Shown here piece by piece: positions 1 through 7,492 of a stretch of DNA of 49,805 nucleotides. Origin of the DNA: an uncultured Eubacteriales bacterium (GTDB lineage Bacteria; Bacillota; Clostridia; Oscillospirales; Oscillospiraceae). The position numbers and the translations under genes are program-made. The notes beneath the pieces were generated by a model. It was not told the origin of the DNA, did no database searches, and was given only the letters and a program-made list of their open reading frames with translations. The stretch is from contig URGI01000002.1 of assembly GCA_900547315.1 (NCBI GenBank), forward strand, positions 1 through 49,805, given 5' to 3'. Each line of letters begins with the position of its first letter. Position 1 is the stretch's first letter.

Positions 1-70
1 GTTGGTCAAGCGGTTAAGACACCGCCCTTTCACGGCGGTAACATGGGTTCGATTCCCGTACGGGTCACCA
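1..70 (+). tRNA. tRNA-Glu (anticodon TTC), 5' end cut by window
   Basis: The D-loop, anticodon arm, T-arm (GGTTCGATTCCC) and an encoded CCA end are all visible. The anticodon stem CCGCC/GGCGG (22-26, 34-38) encloses a seven-base loop with TTC at 29-31, which reads Glu codons. About six bases of the 5' acceptor strand lie outside the window. Confidence 0.95.
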
Positions 71-385
71 CGTCGGAGCAAAGTCCGCTCCGCTCAAAAT
101 CCGGCAGCTCTTTTAGAGTTGCCGGATTCTTCGTCTGCGCTCCCTTGCTCCTCCTTTCCAAATCGAACCCACTTCGTTGGGCTTCGATTTGGTTGTTTCT
201 TTATCCTCAAAATTAGCCGGGTGTTCCACGACGTCGCAAGCAATGCATCGCTTGCGACGACTTTTTATGTTCTGCATCAAAAGTCGTCCGTGCTTCCTTG
301 CTCCCCTCCCCAACTTGAACCCGCCGCGCAGAGCTTCAAGTTGGTTTTGCTTTATCCCCAGTGCTTCAGTTTCACCATGACGCAG
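71..385. repeat. Hairpin-rich spacer with a duplicated stem-loop unit
   Basis: No convincing gene lies here. An inverted repeat CCGGCAGCTC/GAGTTGCCGG (101-125) follows the tRNA and may terminate it. Two units share one layout: CTTGCTC, a pyrimidine run, a ten-base arm, GAACCC, the matching arm, then GGTT and TTTATCC. Their hairpins are at 159-192 (arms CCAAATCGAA/TTCGATTTGG) and 310-344 (arms CCAACTTGAA/TTCAAGTTGG). The arms differ between units but stay complementary within each. A third hairpin with arms CGTCGCAAGC/GCTTGCGACG (232-259) sits between them. This resembles an intergenic palindromic repeat family, but I cannot name it. Confidence 0.55.
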
Positions 386-415
386 AAAACGCAGGCACAT
401 AAGTGTCTGCGTTTT
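386..415. terminator. Bidirectional intrinsic terminator
   Basis: AAAACGCAGGCAC and GTGTCTGCGTTTT form a long stem around ATAA, with A and T runs on both sides. It lies just downstream of the leftward Xre gene and can also stop rightward transcription from the tRNA side. Confidence 0.7.
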
Positions 416-435
416 GCTGCGCCTGCGCGCAATTT

Positions 436-678
436 TTATTCTATTTCTTCGTCCATGTCGTTGAACTCAGGGCAGTCAAAAAATTCTGAAAGTGTGATGT
501 TCAGCGCATCGCAGAGTTTTTTCAGCGTGAATACGCGTGGGTTTGCCGTAACGCCGTTCACAATGTCGTGGATAGTGGACGCCGTGGTTCCGGCCATACT
601 GCAAAGCTTGCCGACAGTTATCCCGCGCTCCATGCACAGCTGCCGTATGCGCCGAGAAAATACGGTTACCGTTTCCAC
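436..678 (-). CDS. Small Xre-family helix-turn-helix regulator
   Basis: This is an 80-residue cytoplasmic DNA-binding protein consisting of little more than one HTH_3 (Cro/C1-type) domain. The core reads RRIRQLCMERGITVGKL, followed by the recognition-helix region TTASTIHDIVNG and then LKKLCDALNITLSEFF. The tail is acidic. The start is taken as GTG at 678 because AGGAGG lies seven bases upstream; the longer upstream reading has no such signal. No effector domain is present, so it acts by DNA binding alone. It ends at a bidirectional terminator. The target is unknown; a housekeeping regulator or a remnant of a mobile element are both possible, since the gene lies near a tRNA end. Confidence 0.8.
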   Translation of the reverse strand: METVTVFSRRIRQLCMERGITVGKLCSMAGTTASTIHDIVNGVTANPRVFTLKKLCDALNITLSEFFDCPEFNDMDEEIE

Positions 679-735
679 TTCTCCACCTCCTCTGTGGGAA
701 ATCTCAAGATTATTCTTCATTAAACCCACCCTTGC

Positions 736-1044
736 TCACGGCAGCCAGCGGCAGCGCGGCATGTCCACGCGCCCGTCCGGCAGGAAGGCGACGCCCTCCT
801 CCTCAAGCAATATACGCCTGAACTCGGCGTGTCCGCCGCCCGCGATCTCGCCGCTGTCCTTGACCACACGCTGCCACGGGATATCATCCGAGCAGCAGCG
901 CATCGCCCAGCCGACCTGTCTGGCCGCGCGCGGGAATCCCAGCAGCCGCGCGATCTGCCCGTAGGACATGACCCTCCCGCGCGGTATCTGCCTTACGACC
1001 TCGTACACCGCCGGAAAAAATCCGTCCGAATCCTTATTTGCCAC
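736..1044 (-). CDS. Alkyltransferase-like protein (ATL, MGMT-related)
   Basis: The protein has 102 residues and matches the C-terminal DNA-binding/active-site domain of O6-methylguanine-DNA methyltransferase. The arginine-finger region (RAARQVGWAM, residues 39-48) and the active-site segment IPWQRVV are visible. In true methyltransferases this segment is PCHRV with a reactive Cys. Here Trp replaces Cys (residue 57), the hallmark of ATL proteins, which bind O6-alkylguanine and pass the lesion to nucleotide excision repair without dealkylating it. GTG at 1044 is preferred over GTG at 1050 because GGGAGG is then seven bases upstream. It is probably co-transcribed with the TraX-like gene. Confidence 0.88.
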   Translation of the reverse strand: MANKDSDGFFPAVYEVVRQIPRGRVMSYGQIARLLGFPRAARQVGWAMRCCSDDIPWQRVVKDSGEIAGGGHAEFRRILLEEEGVAFLPDGRVDMPRCRWLP

Positions 1045-1062
1045 AAGCACGCCTCCCTTCGG

Positions 1063-1806
1063 TCATCTGATGATCAGCCCGATCACGAATAAATGCAGCG
1101 GGTAATAGACATAAAACAGCCACTTCATGACGCGGTTGACGCTCTGCGAGCGCCCGCGCCGGCCGTTATACAGCCGTATCACAGGCAGCGCCAGCACGAC
1201 GCCCATCTGCAGCAGGCCGTAGACCCGATCTATCGCGAAGAAGTAGACCGCCGCGTAGATCGCAACGTAAAAAACCAGCCAGAACGCCTGCTTTTTCATC
1301 TCTCCCCTGTTGGTGCCGAAGGCCAGCACGCACAGCGCGGCAATGCAGCTCCAGTCGCTCGGAAAGCTCACAAGGCATATCAGAATTATCACGAGCGTTT
1401 TCCCCGCCGCGCTCAGTTTATCGCTGTTCGCGGCGCGAAGCATCACCAGCCCCCACGCAAGCGACCACATCACGCTGGTCTGGTTGAGCACATTCCCGCT
1501 GTAAAACGGGATGAACGAGCGCCAGCCGCTGAAATCGTTCGAGGCAAAGATGTACGCAAAATGCGATATCACCGCGAACACGAACAGCCGCGCTGTGTAT
1601 TTGTCCACGTCGTGGGTATAATGATAGCCCTCCGCGATAAAATAGCACATGACCGGACAGGTTATGCGCCCGATCAGATGCATCGCCAGCGGCAGCGCCG
1701 CCCGCGGATACCCCGGGAACGCCGCCCACGCGATGTGGTCGATCGTCATCGCGAGGATGGCAATAAGCTTTATCGCGTTTGAATCCAGCCCTTTTCTCTG
1801 CTCCAT
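1063..1806 (-). CDS. TraX-like polytopic membrane protein
   Basis: This is a 247-residue integral membrane protein with roughly seven to eight hydrophobic segments. It starts with the TraX-family (PF05857) pattern LDSNAIKLIAILAMTIDHIA. In the F plasmid, TraX N-acetylates pilin; chromosomal homologs in Firmicutes are common and have no settled role, though a membrane acyltransfer activity is plausible. The ATG at 1806 is chosen because AGGTGAGG lies upstream; the in-frame GTG at 1818 would overlap the preceding methyltransferase gene. The stop of that gene is nine bases upstream, so the two are probably co-transcribed. No conjugation genes are nearby, so the plasmid name should not be read as function. 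Confidence 0.82.
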   Translation of the reverse strand: MEQRKGLDSNAIKLIAILAMTIDHIAWAAFPGYPRAALPLAMHLIGRITCPVMCYFIAEGYHYTHDVDKYTARLFVFAVISHFAYIFASNDFSGWRSFIPFYSGNVLNQTSVMWSLAWGLVMLRAANSDKLSAAGKTLVIILICLVSFPSDWSCIAALCVLAFGTNRGEMKKQAFWLVFYVAIYAAVYFFAIDRVYGLLQMGVVLALPVIRLYNGRRGRSQSVNRVMKWLFYVYYPLHLFVIGLIIR

Positions 1807-1814
1807 CTTCCACC

Positions 1815-2525
1815 TCACCTGTGATATATCCGCCTGATCTCCTCCGTCTCGCTGCCGTCCGCCTCGCGGAGTATCAGCGCCGGTTCAATGCGCATCCCCG
1901 GCTTCGCGCCGCGCCGCCCCTCGACCAGCAGCAGGTTCGGCGCTGCGCCGGCCGTGTGGCACACCATGCGCATACGCTTCGGCTCCAGCCCGTGCGCACT
2001 CATGCAGCACATAAGCTCCGCCAGCCGCTCCGGCTTATGCACGATATAGAAGCTGCCGCCCGTACGGCACAGAAACGCCGCCGCCGTGCAGACATCCTCC
2101 AGCGTGCAGCTCAACTCCCCGCGCGCCGCGGCTCTGCCCGCGTCCTGCGGGGCTTTCCCGCTGCCCGCCGGAAAATACGGCGGATTCGCCACAACCGTGT
2201 CGAAGCCGCCCGCCGTGAAAAGCTGCCTGTGCTCGCGGATATCCCCGCATACGACGCGGCTGCGCTCGGCAAAGCCGTTGACGCGCATATTCTCGCGCGC
2301 AAGCTCAGCCGCCTCCGGTACTATCTCCAGCCCCGTCACGTGCAGCTTGGGAGCGTTTGCGAGCATAAGCACCCCTATGATGCCCGAAGCGCAGCCCAGA
2401 TCTATCGCGTTCCGCCCGCGCGGCGACGCGAAGTGCGCGAGCAGTATGCTGTCCGTCCCCATGCGGAAATGCTCCGCCTGCGCGAACATCGGGCCTCCCG
2501 CCCACAGGCTTTCAAACTGCGGCAT
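1815..2525 (-). CDS. TrmN6-type SAM-dependent adenine-N6 methyltransferase
   Basis: The 236-residue cytoplasmic enzyme has the class I methyltransferase fold. The SAM-binding motif DLGCASGIIGV spans residues 42-52, the acidic ribose-binding position is in GLEIVPEA, and NPPY at 114-117 is the catalytic motif of enzymes that methylate exocyclic amines. In the TrmN6/YfiC family the substrate is adenosine-37 of tRNA1(Val); Gram-positive homologs such as YabB carry the same motif. GGAGGAGAG precedes the ATG. It is first in the TrmN6-TraX-ATL run. In many Firmicutes the neighbour is a GIY-YIG endonuclease and RsmI; neither is present here. Confidence 0.87.
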   Translation of the reverse strand: MPQFESLWAGGPMFAQAEHFRMGTDSILLAHFASPRGRNAIDLGCASGIIGVLMLANAPKLHVTGLEIVPEAAELARENMRVNGFAERSRVVCGDIREHRQLFTAGGFDTVVANPPYFPAGSGKAPQDAGRAAARGELSCTLEDVCTAAAFLCRTGGSFYIVHKPERLAELMCCMSAHGLEPKRMRMVCHTAGAAPNLLLVEGRRGAKPGMRIEPALILREADGSETEEIRRIYHR

Positions 2526-2594
2526 TGTCTCTCCTCCATTGGATCTATCTGATCAAACTATACTATTATAAATAATAATGATGAAAGCATATTA

Positions 2595-2636
2595 AAATAG
2601 ATCAGGGGGCGATATACATCGCCCCCTGATCTATTT
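2595..2636 (-). terminator. Terminator of the ferredoxin gene
   Basis: A near-perfect palindrome with arms AGATCAGGGGGCGAT and ATCGCCCCCTGATCT sits directly after the leftward ferredoxin gene. On that strand it is followed by ATTTTAATAT, fitting a rho-independent terminator. Confidence 0.85.
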
Positions 2637-2643
2637 GAGCAGA

Positions 2644-2814
2644 TTACTCGGCAACGATAGCCTCGGCAGGGCACTGGGCTGCGCATGCGCCGCACTCCAG
2701 GCACTTGTCAGCGTCGATCTCGTAGTGAAGATCGCCCATCTCAATCGCCTCTGCAGGACACTGTGCTGCGCAGGAACCGCAGGACAGGCACTCGTCAGTA
2801 ATAACAAAAGCCAT
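2644..2814 (-). CDS. 2[4Fe-4S] clostridial-type ferredoxin
   Basis: This 56-residue soluble electron carrier has two classical cluster motifs, CLSCGSCAAQCP and CLECGACAAQCP, each CxxCxxCxxxCP. Such ferredoxins move low-potential electrons between pyruvate:ferredoxin oxidoreductase, hydrogenase, Rnf and ATP-dependent reductases. The ATG at 2814 follows CGGAGGTAACATC; a longer reading upstream has no ribosome site and a non-conserved N-terminus. The gene is a monocistron with its own promoter and a strong terminator. It could supply electrons to the activase of the 2-hydroxyacyl-CoA dehydratase-like operon at 8.3-13.2 kb, but that is inference from chemistry, not linkage. Confidence 0.95.
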   Translation of the reverse strand: MAFVITDECLSCGSCAAQCPAEAIEMGDLHYEIDADKCLECGACAAQCPAEAIVAE

Positions 2815-2860
2815 GATGTTACCTCCGTTATGTATTTGGCCTTTCGGCCATTGCACTGTC

Positions 2861-2888
2861 ATTGTAACACATATCTTACAAAAATCAA
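2861..2888 (-). promoter_or_regulatory. Sigma-A promoter of the ferredoxin gene
   Basis: On the minus strand, TTGATT (2883-2888) and TACAAT (2861-2866) are 16 bases apart, about 50 bases upstream of the ferredoxin start. Confidence 0.7.
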
Positions 2889-3025
2889 TTAAAAAATTAT
2901 GACCGGAATATATTTCTTTGTTAACATGGCAATAATTTTTTGGAAACGGAAAAGTTTCGTGCTTTTCAGCGCCCGAAATGGGCGATAATCAATGAAAAAG
3001 TCCATGAACGGGAGGGTATGTCCAG

Positions 3026-5287
3026 ATGAGAAGCAACGAGAAATTCACCCAGCGGGCGGAATACGCCATCGAAAAGGCGGGAGCCGCCGCTGGCAATATG
3101 GGGCACAGCTATGTCGGCACGGAGCATCTGCTGCTCGGCATCCTGCTGGAGGACTCCGGAGTCGGCGCGCGGGTGCTGCGCCGACGCGGGATAACCGAAA
3201 GCGCGCTGCGGAAGGCCATCACGTCGCTTGACGGCACAGGAGCGCCCTCCGCGCCCGAGCACCGGCTGACCCTGCGGGCAAAGCAGGCATTTGAGCGCGC
3301 CGCCGTCGAGGCCGAAGCGCTCGGTCAGAACTATATCGGCACAGAGCACCTGCTGCTCGGCATTCTGCGCCAGTCAAGCTGCGGCGGGGTGCGCATTCTG
3401 GACGAGCTGGGAACGGATATAAACGACATATACAGCGACATCATGGACGTGTTCGGCAACCCATCCTCCCACGGCCGCGCGCAGACCGGAACCGCGCACG
3501 GCAGCCTGCGCCGTGCCGAGACAAAGATACTCGACCAGTACAGCCGCGACCTGACCGAGATGGCGATGTGCGGCAAGATAGACCCCGTGGTCGGCCGCGG
3601 CAGCGAGATACAGCGCGCCGTGCAGATACTCAGCCGCCGCACGAAGAACAATCCCGTGCTCGTCGGCGAGCCTGGGGTCGGCAAGACGGCGGTGGCCGAG
3701 GGGCTTGCGATGCAGGTCGCGCGCGGGCAGGCTCCGTCTGAGCTGGCCGGAAAGCGCATCGTCTCGCTCGACATTCCGGCCATGCTGGCGGGGACGAAAT
3801 ACCGCGGTGACTTTGAGGAGCGCGTGAAATCAGTCCTGAAGGATGTCCGCCGCGCGGGGGACGTGATACTGTTCATCGACGAGCTGCACACGATAATCGG
3901 CGCGGGCAGCGCCGAGGGTGCCATCGATGCGGCAAACATCCTCAAGCCTGCGCTCGGCCGCGGCGAGGTGCAGATAATCGGAGCCACGACGCCGGAGGAG
4001 TACCGCCGCCACATCGAGAAGGACGCCGCGCTGGAGCGCCGCTTTCAGCCCGTGCATGTCGCGGAGCCTGACAGGGCGCAGACCCTCGAAATGCTCCGCA
4101 GCCTGCGCCCCATGCTGGAGCAGCACCACAAGCTGAAGATCAGCGACGACGCGATAAACGCCGCATACGAGCTGTCCGTGCGCTATATAAACGACCGCTT
4201 CCTCCCCGACAAGGCCATCGACCTGCTCGACGAGGCGGCGGCGGGGCTGCACGTCTCACGCAAGAGCGGCGTTCTGCGCAGCGGCGACATCGCTGAGATC
4301 GTCTCCATGTGGACGGACATCCCCGTCACGGGAATCGACGAGGACGAGTCGGCGCGGCTGCGCGATCTCGAAGCGGAGCTGAAAAAGCGCATCGTCGGGC
4401 AGGACGAGGCCGTCTCGGCCGTGGCGCGCGCGATACGGCGCAGCCGCATCGGCCTGAAGGACCCGAAGCGTCCGGTGGGCAGCTTTTTATTCCTCGGGCC
4501 GACCGGTGTCGGCAAAACGGAGCTGTGCCGCGCGCTGGCGCAGACCGTCTACGGCGACGAGAACGCGATGATACGGCTCGACATGTCGGAATATATGGAG
4601 AAGCACTCCGTCAGCCGCCTGATCGGCTCCCCTCCCGGCTACGTCGGCTACGAGGACGGCGGCCAGCTCACTGAGAAGGTGCGGCGCAAGCCGTGGTCGG
4701 TCGTGCTGTTCGACGAGATCGAGAAGGCTCATGAGGACGTGTGGAGCATACTGCTCCAGATTATGGACGACGGGCACCTGACCGACTCCGCCGGGCGGCG
4801 CGTGGACTTCCGCAACACCGTTGTGGTCATGACCTCGAACGTCGGCGCCAAGGCCATAACCGACAAAAAGCAGCGTCTCGGCTTCGGCTATGAACCGCAG
4901 CGCAGCGAGGAGGAGATGCGCCGGCAGGTCATGGACGAGCTGAAGGCGACCTTCCGTCCGGAGTTTCTCAACCGCGTAGACGAAACCATCGTATTCCACC
5001 GCCTCGGCGACAGCGAGATGCTCAGCATAACGCGCTCCATGCTCGCCGAGCTCGGGCAGCGCTTTGATAAGCTCGGCGTCGCGCTGACCGTGCCCGAGGA
5101 CACGGCAAAATGGCTCGCCGCCGCGGGCTATGACGAAAACTTCGGCGCGCGTCCGCTGCGGCGCGCCCTCCAGCAGAACATTGAGGACGCCGCGGCGGAG
5201 CTTCTGCTCGACGGCAGCATCCGCGCGGGGGACAGTCTTGAGGCCGTGATCGAGGACGGCAAGCCGCGGCTCAAAAAAGTGGTATGA
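3026..5287 (+). CDS. clpC: ClpC-type AAA+ unfoldase without M domain
   Basis: The 753-residue protein is a double-AAA+ Hsp100 unfoldase that feeds substrates to ClpP. Two N-terminal Clp repeats are visible (residues about 5-145; each contains YxGTEHLLLGIL). D1 has Walker A GEPGVGKT (214-221) and Walker B LFIDE; D2 has GPTGVGKT (about 491-498). An LGFG loop near residue 618 fits the IGF-type ClpP docking loop, so partnership with ClpP is likely. Oddly, the coiled-coil M domain that normally separates D1 from the linker in ClpC is absent: DEAAAGLH runs within about ten residues into DIAEIVSMWTDIPV. No mcsA, mcsB or ctsR is adjacent. A ribosome site GGGAGGG precedes the ATG by nine bases. Confidence 0.92.
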   Translation: MRSNEKFTQRAEYAIEKAGAAAGNMGHSYVGTEHLLLGILLEDSGVGARVLRRRGITESALRKAITSLDGTGAPSAPEHRLTLRAKQAFERAAVEAEALGQNYIGTEHLLLGILRQSSCGGVRILDELGTDINDIYSDIMDVFGNPSSHGRAQTGTAHGSLRRAETKILDQYSRDLTEMAMCGKIDPVVGRGSEIQRAVQILSRRTKNNPVLVGEPGVGKTAVAEGLAMQVARGQAPSELAGKRIVSLDIPAMLAGTKYRGDFEERVKSVLKDVRRAGDVILFIDELHTIIGAGSAEGAIDAANILKPALGRGEVQIIGATTPEEYRRHIEKDAALERRFQPVHVAEPDRAQTLEMLRSLRPMLEQHHKLKISDDAINAAYELSVRYINDRFLPDKAIDLLDEAAAGLHVSRKSGVLRSGDIAEIVSMWTDIPVTGIDEDESARLRDLEAELKKRIVGQDEAVSAVARAIRRSRIGLKDPKRPVGSFLFLGPTGVGKTELCRALAQTVYGDENAMIRLDMSEYMEKHSVSRLIGSPPGYVGYEDGGQLTEKVRRKPWSVVLFDEIEKAHEDVWSILLQIMDDGHLTDSAGRRVDFRNTVVVMTSNVGAKAITDKKQRLGFGYEPQRSEEEMRRQVMDELKATFRPEFLNRVDETIVFHRLGDSEMLSITRSMLAELGQRFDKLGVALTVPEDTAKWLAAAGYDENFGARPLRRALQQNIEDAAAELLLDGSIRAGDSLEAVIEDGKPRLKKVV

Positions 5288-5293
5288 TCACGC

Positions 5294-5322
5294 TTGACAG
5301 GACATGGAATATACGATAAACT
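5294..5322 (+). promoter_or_regulatory. Sigma-A promoter between clpC and the antiporter gene
   Basis: TTGACA (5294-5299) and TAAACT (5317-5322) are 17 bases apart, directly after the clpC stop. It would give a transcript leader of about 85 bases before the antiporter start. Confidence 0.7.
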
Positions 5323-5351
5323 TAATACGCTAAAGGAAGAAAGCACAATAA

Positions 5352-5417
5352 ATGCGCATCGCTCCCGTCCTTAACAGCAGGACGGGAGCGTTTTCGCATA
5401 CGGAGGAGAAAGCATGA
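5352..5417 (+). CDS. Possible 21-residue leader ORF upstream of the antiporter
   Basis: An ATG at 5352 opens a 21-codon frame beginning MRIAPVLNSRTGAF and ending in a TGA that overlaps the antiporter ATG as ATGA. AAGGAAG lies 12 bases upstream, a weak and distant ribosome site. The frame runs straight through the terminator-like hairpin at 5360-5390, so translating ribosomes would melt that hairpin and could then reinitiate at the antiporter. This is the layout of translation-coupled attenuation. The peptide resembles nothing I recognise, and the overlap could be chance. Confidence 0.35.
   Translation: MRIAPVLNSRTGAFSHTEEKA
5360..5394 (+). terminator. Terminator or attenuator hairpin before the antiporter
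   Basis: The arms CGCTCCCGTCC (5360-5370) and GGACGGGAGCG (5380-5390) form a perfect 11-bp stem followed by TTTT. It lies downstream of clpC but also downstream of the 5294 promoter, so it can stop clpC readthrough and may attenuate the antiporter transcript. Confidence 0.75.
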
Positions 5418-6724
5418 AAAAAGGCAACACTGTCGCGCTTCTGCCCATAGGCGTATTTCTGGTCATATATCTCGGTCTCGGCATAGTTTTCGTGTACGTG
5501 CTGAAGATCAGCATGGGCTTCTACAAGATACCCATCGTCGTGGCGTTCCTGGTCGCGCTGCTCGTCGCCTGTCTTCAAAACCGCGCCCTGAGCTTTGACG
5601 AAAAGCTTGAGCTTATGGGCAAGGGCATCGGCGACAAGAACATCGTCACCATGATACTCATATTCATGGCCGCCGGAATATTTGTCGGCGTCGTGGGCCG
5701 CAGCAGTGCGGAGAGCGTCGCGTATTTTCTGCTGTCGATCATCCCGTCGAAGTATTCCGTGGCGGTGCTGTTCGTGATAAGCTGCTTTATGTCCACCGCG
5801 ATGGGCACCTCCGTCGGCACCATCACGCTCATCGTCCCGATCGCACTGCCTATAGCCGCCGCTTCGGGGTACAGTCTCCCGCTGTGCATCGCGACCGTCA
5901 TGGGCGGAGCGATGTTCGGCGACAACCTCTCCTTCATTTCTGACACCACCATCGCCGCCTGCAACGGTCAGGGCTGCGCGATGAAGGATAAATTCCGTGA
6001 GAACTTCTGGATCGCGTTGCCCGCCGCGCTGGTGACGCTGGCGCTCATCCTCATTCTCACGCTCGGCGCGGACGTGCACCCCGCGGAGCTGCCGGGCTAC
6101 AACCTCATCCAGATCATCCCCTACGTCCTCGTCCTCATCGGCGGCATCGCGGGCATAAACGTGTTTGTCGTCCTGCTTGTCGGCATAGTCTCCGGCTCGA
6201 TAATCATGCTCGCTACCGGCGCCACCGCCGCGACCGACCTGCTCGTCAACATGGGTGCAGGTGCATCCGGCATGTTTGAGACTACCATGGTCGCGATCCT
6301 CGTGGCTGCAATATGTGCGCTCATCCGCGAGTACGGCGGCTTCGACGCGCTGCTCTACGGCATCAAGAAGGTGTTCCGCGGCAAAAAAGGCGGCCAGCTC
6401 GGCATGGGTCTACTCGTCGGCGCGATGGACATCGCGACCGCGAACAACACCGTCGCTATCGTCATGGCAAACCCCATCGCCAAGGAGATGGCGCAGGATT
6501 ACGGCGTTTCGCCGCGAAAGACCGCTTCCCTGCTCGATACCTTCTCCTGCATCTTCCAGGGCATAATCCCCTACGGCGCGCAGATGCTCGTCGCCATATC
6601 TCAGGCCGCCGTGTTGGGCTATGAGGTCTCCGCCTTCGAGATAATCCCGAATCTGTTTTACCCCTATGCCCTGCTCCTCAGCTCGCTGGTGTTCATCTAT
6701 CTGATCCCCGAACGGAAAAAATAA
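5414..6724 (+). CDS. NhaC-family Na+/H+ antiporter-like permease
   Basis: The protein has 436 residues and about 11-12 hydrophobic segments. Family features are the GTSVGTITLIVPIALPIA segment, the GGAMFGDNLSFISDTTIAA segment with buried acidic and polar residues, and a second half repeating that pattern (ATANNTVAIVMANPIAKEM). NhaC-type (PF03553) carriers exchange Na+ for H+; relatives exchange organic acids or amino acids such as malate/lactate or arginine/ornithine, so the substrate here is not settled. CGGAGGAGAAAGC precedes the ATG. The gene is monocistronic, with its own promoter, a leader with a terminator-like hairpin, and a convergent terminator shared with yabR. Confidence 0.85.
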   Translation: MKKGNTVALLPIGVFLVIYLGLGIVFVYVLKISMGFYKIPIVVAFLVALLVACLQNRALSFDEKLELMGKGIGDKNIVTMILIFMAAGIFVGVVGRSSAESVAYFLLSIIPSKYSVAVLFVISCFMSTAMGTSVGTITLIVPIALPIAAASGYSLPLCIATVMGGAMFGDNLSFISDTTIAACNGQGCAMKDKFRENFWIALPAALVTLALILILTLGADVHPAELPGYNLIQIIPYVLVLIGGIAGINVFVVLLVGIVSGSIIMLATGATAATDLLVNMGAGASGMFETTMVAILVAAICALIREYGGFDALLYGIKKVFRGKKGGQLGMGLLVGAMDIATANNTVAIVMANPIAKEMAQDYGVSPRKTASLLDTFSCIFQGIIPYGAQMLVAISQAAVLGYEVSAFEIIPNLFYPYALLLSSLVFIYLIPERKK

Positions 6725-6731
6725 TGACAAA

Positions 6732-6756
6732 ATCGCCGGTACAAAGTACCGGCGAT
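6732..6756. terminator. Convergent terminator between the antiporter gene and yabR
   Basis: ATCGCCGGTAC and GTACCGGCGAT form an 11-bp stem with a three-base loop. The minus strand continues into a short T run, so it serves the leftward yab/divIC operon and probably also the antiporter gene. Confidence 0.75.
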
Positions 6757-6760
6757 CAAC

Positions 6761-7207
6761 TTATCCTCTTCTGCGGCCGCGCTGTTTCCGATCGGAATAC
6801 ATGCGGTTATCCGCGATGCGGCTGTCAGACTCCTGCATAAACTTCTTGAGTCTGTCCTCGAAGCTCTGATCCGCCGACGGCGGATTCACTGTGCCGCGAT
6901 TCTCTGGCTGGCGCTCCGTATGCGCGGTTCTCGGCCGCTGGGGGCGCTCCGAATAGTTCTGGCGCTGCGGCATATCCTGCGCACGTTTTATGGAAAGGTT
7001 TATCTTGCCGTCGTCCGTGATGTTCAGGACGCGCACCTTCACCGTCTGCCCCATCTGGACGTGCTCATTGATGTCGCTCACAAACGCGTTTGCGACCTCG
7101 GAGATGTGCACAAGTCCGCTCTTACCCTCAGGCAGCGCCACAAAAACGCCAAACTTCGTTATCCCAGTCACCTTACCCTCAAGGATAGCCCCAACTTCCA
7201 GCGCCAT
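6761..7207 (-). CDS. yabR: S1-domain RNA-binding protein (YabR-like)
   Basis: The 148-residue protein has one S1 domain in residues 1-75 (GAILEGKVTGITKFGVFVAL, then GLVHISEVA and KVRVLNITDDGKINLSIK). It is followed by a disordered, Gln/Arg/Pro-rich segment and a short helix, ending in RKQRGRRRG. S1 domains bind single-stranded RNA; the B. subtilis relatives are YabR and the general stress protein GSP13, which associates with ribosomes. It is the last gene of a yabP-yabQ-divIC-yabR run, three bases downstream of divIC, exactly the B. subtilis order. GAGAGGATTAATTT precedes the ATG. The basic tail may add nonspecific RNA affinity. Confidence 0.88.
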   Translation of the reverse strand: MALEVGAILEGKVTGITKFGVFVALPEGKSGLVHISEVANAFVSDINEHVQMGQTVKVRVLNITDDGKINLSIKRAQDMPQRQNYSERPQRPRTAHTERQPENRGTVNPPSADQSFEDRLKKFMQESDSRIADNRMYSDRKQRGRRRG

Positions 7208-7210
7208 AAA

Positions 7211-7492
7211 TTAATCCTCTCTGTCTGATATAAAATAGAATACGATCTCGCCCGGCATCACAAGCCCGAGCCGCTCGCGGGCGATACTCTCGATGGTCGC
7301 GTCGTCACGGCTGTGCGCCTGCTTTTCCTCAAGCTCCGTGTTCTGCCGCTGAAGCTCCGCAAGCTGCGCGTCCAGCTCCGCCGAGCGCGCAACCGCCCGT
7401 TTCAGCTCCAGCTGCACGGACGCAAAGCTCCACAGCGCATAGGCCAGCAGCGCAACCGCGACTATCTGCAATATTCGCTCTTTCGTGTTCAT
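7211..7492 (-). CDS. divIC: Septum formation initiator DivIC/FtsB
   Basis: This is a 93-residue bitopic membrane protein. A short cytoplasmic N-terminus is followed by one transmembrane helix (about residues 8-26), a coiled coil (30-63) with regular Leu/Ala heptads and the Glu/Gln-rich LAELQRQNTELEEKQ, and then the conserved C-terminal segment IESIARERLGLVMPGEIVFYF. DivIC/FtsB joins FtsL and DivIB in the divisome and relays activation to septal wall synthesis. The start overlaps the yabQ stop by four bases, indicating translational coupling. Gene order identifies it as divIC rather than another FtsB-like protein. Confidence 0.93.
   Translation of the reverse strand: MNTKERILQIVAVALLAYALWSFASVQLELKRAVARSAELDAQLAELQRQNTELEEKQAHSRDDATIESIARERLGLVMPGEIVFYFISDRED

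Noticed and set aside
2..964. Long open frame crossing the tRNA and the Xre and ATL genes
   Set aside because: It covers a tRNA and is antisense to two recognisable genes; no ribosome site or protein similarity.
1063..1806. Conjugation region suggested by the TraX name
   Set aside because: No relaxase, coupling protein or type IV secretion genes are nearby; chromosomal TraX-like proteins are common in Clostridia.
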